Source: Clostridia bacterium (GTDB taxonomy: Bacteria; Bacillota; Clostridia; TANB77; UBA1234). Taken from it: DNA of 7,099 nt. This document shows positions 1-5,767 of this stretch, piece after piece. Made by a program: the position numbers and the translations under genes. Location of the stretch: positions 1 to 7,099 of the forward strand of contig CAAFRB010000074.1 in assembly GCA_900765095.1 (NCBI GenBank), written 5' to 3'. Below the pieces are notes generated by a model. The model was not told where the DNA came from, did no database searches, and saw only the letters and a list, made by a program, of their open reading frames with translations. Within the stretch, counting starts at the first letter, position 1. Each line of letters starts with the position of its first letter.

Positions 1-176
1 AGCCTCAATTTATCTGCTAATTCAGTGATGAGAGGACGTTTAGACGCAAGAAGGACGCTGAAGAGCTTAGTTGCGGATTTGAGGATGAATATAAAATCAA
101 CAAGTTCAATACTACAACTCAAAAAAGAGCTATTGCTAAAACTGACGTACTGAAGTTTAAAACAGAAGTTCAACCT
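1..176 (+). pseudogene. Apparently frameshifted upstream part of the tyrosine integrase
   Basis: The reading frame of the integrase at 177 stays open upstream only to position 21; a TAA at 18-20 closes it. In that frame, 93-134 encodes KINKFNTTTQKRAI, which looks like the linker that precedes the catalytic domain in Bacteroidales integrases, so homology extends well upstream of the ATG at 177. Frame 1 at positions 7-30 instead encodes NLSANSVM, which resembles the end of the core-binding domain of the same family, and frame 3 resumes with RTFR at 33-44. This suggests a small indel near 28-35, either a real inactivating mutation or a sequence error. The N-terminal domain lies beyond the window. 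The assignment rests on remembered family patterns, not on an alignment. Confidence 0.45.
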
Positions 177-698
177 ATGGGGAAGCGGCAGTATATTGAG
201 TTGAGTAAAGATATTTTTATTTTCAGCTATCTATGTGGTGGAATCAATTTTACAGATATAGCTAATTTAACACATGAGAATATTCAAAGTGGTAGGCTGC
301 ATTATACCCGTCAGAAAACAGGAAAACAAATAAAGATAGGAATACCACAGGAAGCCATGCGGATAATAGAGAAATATTCAAAAACAGGCAGAGGATATTT
401 ATTTCCGATTTTGGATAGTAAGGTTCACAAAACCGCCTTACAGAAACAGAACAGAATACACAAGCTACTTGGCAAAGTCAATAAAAACCTAAAACTGCTT
501 GCAGCACAACTTGGGGTTGAAGCTAACGTTACAACCTATGTTGCTCGCCACTCATTTGCCAGTGTTCTTAAAAAATCTGGAGTAAACATAGCATTGATAA
601 GTGAAGCGTTAGGGCATTCTGATTTAGCAACTACCCAAATATACCTTGATAGCTTTGATAATGAACAAATGGACGATGCAATGAAGAATTTACTTTAA
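177..698 (+). CDS. Tyrosine recombinase (site-specific integrase), catalytic domain
   Basis: This is the C-terminal catalytic domain of a phage-type integrase that would cut and rejoin the ends of the element at its chromosomal target. Residues below count from the ATG at 177. The Arg II box is YVARHSFAS (121-129; R124), GHSD gives the conserved His (H147), and TQIYL supplies the nucleophile Y156. A Lys in the beta-hairpin QKTGK (K47 or K50) is the likely catalytic lysine. The usual Arg I position, in YLCGGINFTDIANL near residues 18-31, appears to be Gly, and the His of HxxR is Tyr. IntDOT of CTnDOT is known to lack Arg I too, so this need not mean inactivity. At 173 residues it is less than half the usual 350-420; the homologous sequence continues upstream, so the ATG is probably not the original start. 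A terminator follows directly. Confidence 0.85.
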   Translation: MGKRQYIELSKDIFIFSYLCGGINFTDIANLTHENIQSGRLHYTRQKTGKQIKIGIPQEAMRIIEKYSKTGRGYLFPILDSKVHKTALQKQNRIHKLLGKVNKNLKLLAAQLGVEANVTTYVARHSFASVLKKSGVNIALISEALGHSDLATTQIYLDSFDNEQMDDAMKNLL

Positions 699-705
699 AA
701 TGATT

Positions 706-744
706 ATCCCACTTGCAGTTATTGTGAGTGGGATTTTCTTTTTT
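706..744 (+). terminator. Intrinsic terminator of the integrase
   Basis: An 8-bp stem, ATCCCACT (706-713) with AGTGGGAT (727-734), is followed by a T-rich tract to 744. It starts 7 bases after the integrase stop codon, and the 13-base loop also contains part of the next promoter. Confidence 0.8.
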
Positions 745-751
745 AACTTTG
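722..751 (+). promoter_or_regulatory. Bacteroidetes-type promoter for the 776 gene
   Basis: TTG (722-724), a 19-base spacer and TAACTTTG (744-751) match the Bacteroides -33/-7 consensus (TTTG; TAnnTTTG). Transcription would start near 758, giving a short leader of about 18 bases before the ATG at 776. The promoter overlaps the integrase terminator. Confidence 0.55.
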
Positions 752-775
752 CCTATAAACCATAAGATTAAGAAT

Positions 776-1681
776 ATGCAACCAATAGATAAGTTCACTA
801 ATTTAGATGCTGTTTACTATGATTCTGATACAACCAAAGAAGATATAGTACTGGATTATGTTTGGGATTTTGCAATGAAAATACACCCTGCAAAACCTAT
901 GGTGATAGATGATTTAATTTTAGATGGGAGTAAAGCTATAAAAATATTCAAGAAAAGGTACAATGAAAGACTGATAGAAATGCCACTTACATACAAAGAA
1001 TATAAAAGCAATCAAGAAATTCAAACTGCCATTTCAGCCTTTGGTATAGATGTTGATAAGTTTTGGTTTGCTCTGTTGTTTATATGGGATTATGTGAACG
1101 GTTTGAGTTGGCAAGTCTATGAATATAAGAATACACCTGCTGATGAAATTAAACAATTATCAGAAATCATATCTAAATATGAAGATAATCCAAATGCAAA
1201 TCCTCTTACCGAACATATTACATTTAAACAAGAACTAACCTTATCTTTACAGGTAAACGGAAAAACTGTACATACAATTAATTCTCCCAATACTATTAAA
1301 TTTATACTATTATGTTGTCAAAAAAATCAAGATGCTTTAGAACCAAAAGATTTACTTGATGAAAATAGGGATGATAATATAGAAATGACAAGATATTATA
1401 CAGATAAACAGCCAACGACTTTAAGTTCAACTAAACGGATATGTTTGTTTGCCAAAATATTCCGACTGTTTTTTAGAACAACACTCTATGTTCATACCCA
1501 ATATAACCCCGATAAAAAAAGTCCCTATAATATCACATTTTTAATATCACAACTTATATACCTCACTGAAATATCAGAAAATGAAGATTTTCTGAATGAC
1601 AAAACAACGCTAAAGGGTTATTTAAGCAAAAATAAAAATTTTAACTGGAAAGCACGAAACAAGATTTACAATATTTATTAA
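776..1681 (+). CDS. Hypothetical protein, 301 residues, mobile-element associated
   Basis: I do not recognise a family. The protein appears soluble, with no signal peptide or clear membrane segment. The N-terminal third is acidic and rich in Asp, Tyr and Trp (for example VLDYVWDFAMK at 25-35). Residues 96-113 form an aromatic hydrophobic stretch around FWFALLFIWDYVNGLSW. The C-terminal third is basic and includes KRICLFAKIFRLFF (220-233), ending with the Lys/Asn-rich KARNKIYNIY. The frame is open back to an ATG at 728, but that start lies inside the integrase terminator and upstream of the predicted transcription start, so the ATG at 776 is preferred. The gene has its own promoter and terminator and so looks monocistronic. 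Its place next to the integrase suggests an accessory or regulatory role in the element, which is inference. Confidence 0.75.
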   Translation: MQPIDKFTNLDAVYYDSDTTKEDIVLDYVWDFAMKIHPAKPMVIDDLILDGSKAIKIFKKRYNERLIEMPLTYKEYKSNQEIQTAISAFGIDVDKFWFALLFIWDYVNGLSWQVYEYKNTPADEIKQLSEIISKYEDNPNANPLTEHITFKQELTLSLQVNGKTVHTINSPNTIKFILLCCQKNQDALEPKDLLDENRDDNIEMTRYYTDKQPTTLSSTKRICLFAKIFRLFFRTTLYVHTQYNPDKKSPYNITFLISQLIYLTEISENEDFLNDKTTLKGYLSKNKNFNWKARNKIYNIY

Positions 1682-1697
1682 TAATCAACGACTTATC

Positions 1698-1727
1698 TAA
1701 GGGAGAGTAACATCTCCCTTATTTTTT
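1698..1727 (+). terminator. Intrinsic terminator after the 301-residue gene
   Basis: TAAGGGAGA (1698-1706) pairs with TCTCCCTTA (1713-1721) as a 9-bp stem with a 6-base loop, followed by six T (1722-1727). The stem begins 16 bases after the stop codon. Its left arm is also part of a 13-base inverted repeat with 1828-1840. Confidence 0.85.
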
Positions 1728-1755
1728 ACTCTCTCATATCCCAATGGCATCTCTC

Positions 1756-1763
1756 TATCTTTG
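1756..1763 (+). promoter_or_regulatory. Bacteroidetes -7 promoter element (TATCTTTG)
   Basis: TATCTTTG fits TAnnTTTG exactly. No good TTG lies 19-21 bases upstream, where the sequence is T/C-rich. A start near 1770 would give a leader of about 195 bases ahead of the gene at 1965. With the preceding gene terminated at 1727, this is the best candidate promoter for the 1965-4302 pair. Confidence 0.5.
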
Positions 1764-1781
1764 TAGCGTCAAAGGAACAGG

Positions 1782-1841
1782 ACTTGTAAGATAAGCAAGT
1801 TAAGAGAGAACCAAAATCCTCAAAATTTTACTCTCCCTTAA
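1782..1841 (+). other. Structured 5' leader with two adjacent hairpins
   Basis: ACTTG (1782-1786) can pair with CAAGT (1796-1800). Immediately next, TTAAG plus AGAG (1800-1808) can pair with CTCT (1831-1834) and CTTAA (1837-1841), with two bulged C; the two hairpins share base 1800. The region lies between the predicted start near 1770 and the gene at 1965. A regulatory leader is possible, but no known riboswitch class is recognised and the stems are modest. Confidence 0.3.
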
Positions 1842-1857
1842 TCTTTCCAAAAGTTCT

Positions 1858-1865
1858 CACCTTTG
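1858..1865 (+). promoter_or_regulatory. Possible second promoter -7 element (CACCTTTG)
   Basis: CACCTTTG matches TAnnTTTG at all but the first base. No TTG sits at the right distance upstream. If used, it would shorten the leader of the 1965 gene to about 90 bases. Confidence 0.25.
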
Positions 1866-1882
1866 CAGAGTAATCAGAAAAT

Positions 1883-1901
1883 AAAACGGTGCGCACCTTT
1901 T
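1883..1901. promoter_or_regulatory. GC-rich palindrome GGTGCGCACC, possible operator
   Basis: A perfect 10-base palindrome, GGTGCGCACC (1888-1897), stands out in AT-rich DNA. It is flanked by AAAA (1883-1886) and TTTT (1898-1901), so as RNA it could form a short hairpin with one bulged C and a brief U run. Nine of the ten bases, GGTGCGCAC, recur at 2022-2030 inside the next gene. A dimeric repressor site or a weak attenuator are both possible. Confidence 0.35.
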
Positions 1902-1964
1902 AATGATGATTATCTGACAGTTCCCTCAGAATGGGAATAAAGTAAAAACTAAAAAAGAAGAACT

Positions 1965-2450
1965 ATGGAGTTTAATATTAATGGAACAGTTATTCCACAA
2001 GTAGAAAAGTACGATAATCAAGGTGCGCACAATGCCATCAAGTCAATGATGCAGAGAAAAGAAACTCTAAGCATTAGACTATATACCGACAAGGAAAACT
2101 ATCCTTGCATTTGGGTAGAATCTTATAATGTTGCAGGTTTCAAATACTATGTCAATCCAGCTTCTTTCAAATGGATATACACTTATCTGACAACTGGAGA
2201 AAGTGAAGATGGAGGAATAAAGCCAACTGAACTGAATCCTTATAAAGCAAACGAAGATAACAATTTTCAGTTATCCATTTTGAAGCAGCTCATTGAATCT
2301 GGAAAACGTGTGCAGTTCGTACCTTTATTTCGTGAGGTCAATAATTATATCAGTGCAACCAGCGCATTTCTTCGTGGCAAAATATTCTTCCGAGTAGAAC
2401 GCACGGATGAAATTCTGGACTACCTACGTGAAAAAGAAGCTATAATCTGA
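1965..2450 (+). CDS. Hypothetical protein, 161 residues, first gene of the helicase pair
   Basis: No family is recognised. The protein looks soluble and cytoplasmic, with alternating beta-like and helical stretches. An N-terminal region (1-75) carries the aromatic motifs YPCIWVESYNVAGFKYYV (46-63) and FKWIYTYL (68-75). An acidic, Asn-rich linker follows (79-100), then a helical part FQLSILKQLIESGKRVQFVPLF (101-122), and a basic segment FLRGKIFFRVER (135-146). The ATG at 1965 follows a purine-rich AAAAAAGAAGAA, a plausible Bacteroidales ribosome-binding region. The gene ends 58 bases before the helicase gene in the same direction, so the two are probably co-transcribed from the leader at 1756-1964 and may act together. 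The palindrome copy at 2022-2030 encodes Gly-Ala-His at residues 20-22. Confidence 0.75.
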   Translation: MEFNINGTVIPQVEKYDNQGAHNAIKSMMQRKETLSIRLYTDKENYPCIWVESYNVAGFKYYVNPASFKWIYTYLTTGESEDGGIKPTELNPYKANEDNNFQLSILKQLIESGKRVQFVPLFREVNNYISATSAFLRGKIFFRVERTDEILDYLREKEAII

Positions 2451-2464
2451 TAATTATTAACCTA

Positions 2465-2492
2465 AAGAGTGGGAGCCAAAAACTCCCCTCTT
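2465..2492 (+). terminator. Intercistronic hairpin, possible attenuator or weak terminator
   Basis: AAGAG plus GGGAG (2465-2475, T2470 bulged) pairs with CTCCC plus CTCTT (2483-2492) as a 10-bp stem with a 7-base loop. The following bases, CTAAAACG, give no real T tract. It may therefore reduce read-through into the helicase gene or protect the upstream mRNA rather than stop transcription fully. Confidence 0.4.
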
Positions 2493-2508
2493 CTAAAACG
2501 AAACCAAG

Positions 2509-4302
2509 ATGAATACTACATATATCAATATAGAAAAGAAGAACGGAAAAACTCAATATCTGACAGAAGTCTTACCAGAAATTCCAACCAATACCATACT
2601 CTATAAAAAACTGACAGGACTGGGAGCAACTTATGGCGAACTGAAAGCTGATAGAGATTCTATTATCTTAGAACCGAATGTTCCAGTAATCAAAGGTAAA
2701 TGCAAAGACCCGAAACACGCAAAGGACAATCTTATGGGAGTTTACGAGAATGTAACGGTAGATTCTATTGTAAAATACCTGCAAGCCAGTAAGGAAAAAC
2801 ATATAAAGCTATTATCCACTCCAGAAAGTTTTTCCAAGATTAAAGCTGCATTTGAAGAAATTGACAGGGACATTTATTCTACCTGCTATCTGTTGTTCGA
2901 TGAATGCCACAAGATAGTGAAAGATGTAGACTACAGAGAAAACATAACATTACCTTTCGATGATTTCTTCATGTTCGAAAACAAAGGGCTTGTGTCTGCT
3001 ACTCCGCTGGATTTTACTGACCCCAGATTTTTTAAGCAGAAATTTCAGATAATGGAAGTTCAACCCAATTTCGAATATGCCCAGCCATTAAACCTATACC
3101 ATACTAATAATGTGCTACAGGAACTAAAGAAACGAATCGGCAATATAGAAAAACCGATATTTCTGTTTATCAACTCTACGGAAACTATTTATTCAATTAT
3201 GAATAAACTGGATATTCTGGAACAATCTACAGTGTTCTGTGCATACAACAGTGTAAAGAATCTCAAGGATAAGAAGTTCAGTCAAGCCTATTCAGATTGG
3301 GATGCAGCCAAGATGAACAAATACAATTTTCTGACAAGCAGATTCTTTAATGCTCTGGATATTGAACTGGATTTCCAGCCAGAAGTTTTTATTGTAACCG
3401 ATGTTACTATGGCTACCCAGAGCATATTAGACCCGTTTACCGATACCATACAGATAATTGGAAGATTCAGAAATGGGATAGTCTCAGCAAGCCATATAAC
3501 GAATACAGACTATAAATTTCAAGTAAGGTCAAAAGCCCAGTTACAGTTTAGAATCAATGTGTTTGAAGAAAATTATAAAATGCTCAAGGCATACCATGAC
3601 AATGCAACCAGTGATGAATTAAGGGATGCGGTCAAAGCAATACTTAATAATCATCCGCTCACTCCTTTATTAAACATGGATGGAACAAAGAACTGGTTTA
3701 AGATAGACAATTATCTGGCAGAAAATCTGGTACAGGGATATTATAACAGTTTTGATGAATTGGTAAAGAACTACAAGCAATGCAAATCCTTTAAATTGAA
3801 TTATGAATCAATCTCCTATAAATTGAGTGATACCGAAAGACTTAAACGAGAAAACAAATCATTAAGCATTAAAGCCAAACGTAAAGAAATTGTAGAACAA
3901 CTGGAAATTCTGAAAGGGGATGAAACCAGCATAGCGATGGAGCATAAAAGAGAGCTTATCCGAACTGACGCTTTTATAGTCCAGGCTTATGATGAGTTAG
4001 GTAAGGCAAAAATTGAGGAACTGAAATACTCCCAGCCCCAAATAAGAGAAGCCATAATACTTAAAAAGTACAATGAGAATCGGACAGGAACAGAGTTCAT
4101 TGAAATGGTGAAAAACAGGTTTAAGGCAGGACAATCCTATGAATTATCTCAGATTAATAAAATCAGGGATGAAATATACAGCTTATTGAATATGCCACCT
4201 ATAAAGAAGAAACCAAAGGATTTTCTAAGTGATTTTTTTGAGCTAAGGGATTATTGGAAGAACAGACAAAGAGCCTTATTTCTGGAATATGAAAAAGTTT
4301 AG
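2509..4302 (+). CDS. Superfamily 2 helicase-like protein with degenerate Walker A
   Basis: The 597-residue protein carries helicase landmarks in the right order. Motif I region: KKLTGLGATYGE (33-44). A strand, SIILEPNVPVI, follows at 51-61. Motif II: LLFDECHK (128-135; DECH as a DEAH variant). Motif III: VSATP (162-166). A motif IV-like strand is IFLFINST (217-224), a motif V-like stretch is VTDVTMATQSILDP (296-309), and motif VI is QIIGRFRNG (315-323). Residues 430-600 form a charged, largely helical C-terminal region, probably a DNA or partner interface. The usual Walker A Lys is replaced: GLGAT stands where GxGKT is expected. The role is likely DNA or RNA unwinding or remodelling in element replication or maintenance; no nuclease or methylase partner is adjacent that would make it a restriction subunit. 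Its stop codon lies five bases before the first 55-base element. Confidence 0.75.
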   Translation: MNTTYINIEKKNGKTQYLTEVLPEIPTNTILYKKLTGLGATYGELKADRDSIILEPNVPVIKGKCKDPKHAKDNLMGVYENVTVDSIVKYLQASKEKHIKLLSTPESFSKIKAAFEEIDRDIYSTCYLLFDECHKIVKDVDYRENITLPFDDFFMFENKGLVSATPLDFTDPRFFKQKFQIMEVQPNFEYAQPLNLYHTNNVLQELKKRIGNIEKPIFLFINSTETIYSIMNKLDILEQSTVFCAYNSVKNLKDKKFSQAYSDWDAAKMNKYNFLTSRFFNALDIELDFQPEVFIVTDVTMATQSILDPFTDTIQIIGRFRNGIVSASHITNTDYKFQVRSKAQLQFRINVFEENYKMLKAYHDNATSDELRDAVKAILNNHPLTPLLNMDGTKNWFKIDNYLAENLVQGYYNSFDELVKNYKQCKSFKLNYESISYKLSDTERLKRENKSLSIKAKRKEIVEQLEILKGDETSIAMEHKRELIRTDAFIVQAYDELGKAKIEELKYSQPQIREAIILKKYNENRTGTEFIEMVKNRFKAGQSYELSQINKIRDEIYSLLNMPPIKKKPKDFLSDFFELRDYWKNRQRALFLEYEKV

Positions 4303-4307
4303 TCAGA

Positions 4308-4362
4308 TACAACATTTTATCATAAAACCTCTTATTATAACCCCTTTTCTAAAAATGTTGTA
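4308..4362. repeat. 55-base inverted-repeat element, copy 1
   Basis: A perfect 11-bp inverted repeat, TACAACATTTT (4308-4318) and AAAATGTTGTA (4352-4362), is separated by 33 bases. The ungapped second copy is at 5663-5717. The spacers share AAAA, TTATAnCCCC and CTA blocks at the same offsets, so the loop is conserved as well as the arms. The orientation is the same in both copies. It starts just after the helicase stop codon. It lacks a T tract, and its long AT-rich loop argues against a terminator. Confidence 0.75.
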
Positions 4363-4375
4363 CTTACCCAAAATG

Positions 4376-4408
4376 AAAGTCCAGATTCAATTTATCTGGA
4401 TTTTCTTT
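4376..4408 (+). terminator. Intrinsic terminator after the helicase gene
   Basis: TCCAGAT (4380-4386) pairs with ATCTGGA (4394-4400) around a 7-base loop; A4376-A4378 extend it against the following T's, with a G-U pair at G4379. TTTTCTTTT (4401-4409) provides the T-rich tail. It lies about 75 bases after the helicase stop, beyond the first 55-base element. Confidence 0.75.
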
Positions 4409-4584
4409 TGGACTACAATACAGGCATACCAATAGTTTAAATTCAGAATATCCTCAAATTTGAATTTCCAATGTGTGACCCTAAAATTAGTTCCCCACCT
4501 ATAAAGTAACTATCTTTATACTACCTCAAACAGATAATTCCACTACCAAGATTCTCCATTTACAAACTATTCAATATTTCTAAA
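4409..4584 (+). promoter_or_regulatory. Upstream region of the small-gene module
   Basis: TATCTTTA (4511-4518) differs from the -7 consensus TAnnTTTG only in the last base and is the best promoter candidate for the three small genes, though no TTG is found at the right spacing. A 7-bp inverted repeat, AAATTCA (4439-4445) with TGAATTT (4461-4467), overlaps the palindrome TCAAATTTGA (4454-4463) and could be an operator. ACCTATAAAGT (4497-4507) is repeated in inverse orientation at 5627-5637. No coding potential was seen here. Confidence 0.3.
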
Positions 4585-4758
4585 ATGCAAGAATTTACTT
4601 ATGAGCAAATCAGAGAAAAAGCACTAAGACAAGGAGTAAAAGATAACAGAGTTCATATAGGATTATGGGCTAATATTAATAACTATTTAAAGACAAGGAG
4701 AAAGAAAAATGGAAAGGTTACTACCTATTATATCTCATTGCAGAAACTGGCTTATTAA
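4585..4758 (+). CDS. Small hypothetical protein, 57 residues
   Basis: This short frame begins MQEFTYEQIREKALRQG and ends at TAA 4756-4758. The protein is basic, with a helical N-terminus, an INNYLKTRRKKNGK segment (31-44) and a beta-like end, TTYYISLQ (46-53). The Arg/Lys cluster at 37-44 suggests nucleic-acid binding, which is inference. It is the first of three closely spaced genes: the next ATG is 21 bases on, in the same direction. Coding status is supported by this spacing and by gene-like composition, not by a recognised family. Confidence 0.55.
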   Translation: MQEFTYEQIREKALRQGVKDNRVHIGLWANINNYLKTRRKKNGKVTTYYISLQKLAY

Positions 4759-4779
4759 CTTACTAATGCTTGAATTGAT

Positions 4780-4974
4780 ATGATAATTCATTTGCCAACT
4801 GGAAAGAAGTTCAACAACCGAAAGGAAGCCAAGATTTATTTTGGCACAGCCTACTATTATAAGATGGAACGTGAAAAGAAAGATTTAAGGTTCACTTATA
4901 ATGTTCAATCAGCTACTAATGAATATGAAGAAAAGATTAATACCAACAAATTGCGAGAACAGAGCAACGATTAA
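4780..4974 (+). CDS. Small hypothetical protein, 64 residues
   Basis: The sequence opens MIIHLPTGKKFNNRKEAK, a pattern I associate with short proteins in Bacteroidales phages and conjugative elements (a beta strand with a Lys/Asn turn, then a helix), but I know of no function. The middle, FGTAYYYKMEREKKDLRF (21-38), is rich in Tyr and basic residues, and the C-terminal third is charged and probably disordered. It lies between the 57- and 188-residue genes with gaps of 21 and 7 bases, so the three are probably translated from one mRNA. Confidence 0.65.
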   Translation: MIIHLPTGKKFNNRKEAKIYFGTAYYYKMEREKKDLRFTYNVQSATNEYEEKINTNKLREQSND

Positions 4975-4981
4975 TTATTCC

Positions 4982-5548
4982 ATGCTGCCACATTTCAAAT
5001 CTGCCAATATCTTTAGATTTTTCTGCCTGTCATTATTCAGAGATAAACACTACAATGTACGCAAGACTTTAGATGAACTGAAAAGAATCACAGGAGATAG
5101 TTTAAGCAATTTCAATAGTCAGTTTAAAGACTTCTTACGAATCAAGCATTACTATCTGGATAACGGATTCGAGAATAAGACCAAACGGTGCATATACCAC
5201 ATTCCACCTATGGAACTAAAATGCGTTACCTTTTCAAGAAAGATTATTGGAATTGAACTTGAATCAGAATATATAGGCTTTTTCATGCAGTTAGTTCTAT
5301 TATCCAGATTTGCTGATATTGAACTATCCAAAAACAACATTATTGAGAAACTAAAAATGGATAAAAAGACCTATGAAAAATACATTATTGAATTGAAGTT
5401 GAAAGACCTTATAGATATTCATAATGACAAACTGATTCTTAAAGGTGAAGAATACATATTAGAAACTGATTTTAAACATCAAAGAATCCCCAATACAGCA
5501 GAGCTGGCTCCTAAATTCATACCTAAGTTCATTATAAAACACAAATAA
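4982..5548 (+). CDS. Hypothetical protein, 188 residues, possible winged-helix DNA-binding protein
   Basis: The N-terminal part (about 10-60; FRFFCLSLFRDKHYNVRK, then TLDELKRITGDSLSNF) and the C-terminal part (about 98-160; KNNIIEKLKMDKKTYEKYI, then LKLKDLIDI and KLILKGEEYIL) both look like helix-turn-helix folds ending in a beta wing. Two such domains are a feature of some plasmid and phage replication initiators, but this protein is shorter than typical Rep_3 proteins and no signature is certain. An in-frame ATG at 4901 would overlap the 64-residue gene by 74 bases and translate it out of frame, so the ATG at 4982, 7 bases after that gene's stop, is preferred. It is the last gene before the repeat-rich spacer, where an initiator or regulator would fit. 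Confidence 0.7.
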   Translation: MLPHFKSANIFRFFCLSLFRDKHYNVRKTLDELKRITGDSLSNFNSQFKDFLRIKHYYLDNGFENKTKRCIYHIPPMELKCVTFSRKIIGIELESEYIGFFMQLVLLSRFADIELSKNNIIEKLKMDKKTYEKYIIELKLKDLIDIHNDKLILKGEEYILETDFKHQRIPNTAELAPKFIPKFIIKHK

Positions 5549-5556
5549 CCCTATCA

Positions 5557-5610
5557 GAGGGGAAAACAACTATTATATTATATAATTAATACAAATAGCT
5601 TTTTCCCCTC
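5557..5610. repeat. Long-spaced inverted repeat GAGGGGAAAA / TTTTCCCCTC
   Basis: Perfect 10-bp arms at 5557-5566 and 5601-5610 flank a 34-base, extremely AT-rich spacer that contains the near-palindrome TTATATTATATAA. It starts 8 bases after the 188-residue gene. There is no T tract after the right arm. As RNA it could be a terminator-like hairpin with a large loop; as DNA it could be a protein-binding site or an unwinding element. Its size nearly matches the 55-base elements. Confidence 0.5.
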
Positions 5611-5662
5611 ATCCTACCCTAAATCCACTTTATAGGTACATATAGTCTGTTTTTTTAATGGG

Positions 5663-5717
5663 TACAACATTTAAGGTGAAAAATAAGCTTTATAGCCCCA
5701 ACCCTAAAAATGTTGTA
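5663..5717. repeat. 55-base inverted-repeat element, copy 2
   Basis: The arms GTACAACATTT (5662-5672) and AAATGTTGTAC (5708-5718) are perfectly complementary over 11 bp; the 55-base unit aligns without gaps to 4308-4362. Shared outside the arms are AAAA at offset 17-20, TTATA at 28-32, CCCC at 34-37 and CTA at 42-44. It lies 114 bases after the last small gene. Together with copy 1 it brackets the 57/64/188-residue module at a period of 1355 bases. Confidence 0.75.
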
Positions 5718-5767
5718 CGAGATACCATACCCCAATTTTATCCCCCCTCATACCAAGTAAAGGAAAA

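Noticed and set aside
728..775. ATG at 728 as start of the 301-residue gene
   Set aside because: The 16 extra codons would be encoded by the right arm of the integrase terminator and the promoter itself.
1741..1791. Short ATG frame in the leader starting at 1745
   Set aside because: It is only about 16 codons, overlaps the promoter -7 element and lies upstream of the predicted transcription start.
4308..4362. Copy 1 of the 55-base element as the helicase terminator
   Set aside because: AT-rich arms, a 33-base loop and no T tract; a proper terminator sits just downstream at 4376-4408.
4901..4981. ATG at 4901 as start of the 188-residue gene
   Set aside because: The added residues come from translating the 64-residue gene out of frame; the ATG at 4982 gives a normal 7-base gap.
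5152..5340. 62-codon frame on the minus strand
   Set aside because: It lies wholly inside the 188-residue gene on the other strand and has no promoter or family resemblance; it is a chance antisense frame.
4308..5717. The module as an insertion sequence with terminal inverted repeats
   Set aside because: The two outer elements are in direct orientation, and none of the three small proteins resembles a transposase.
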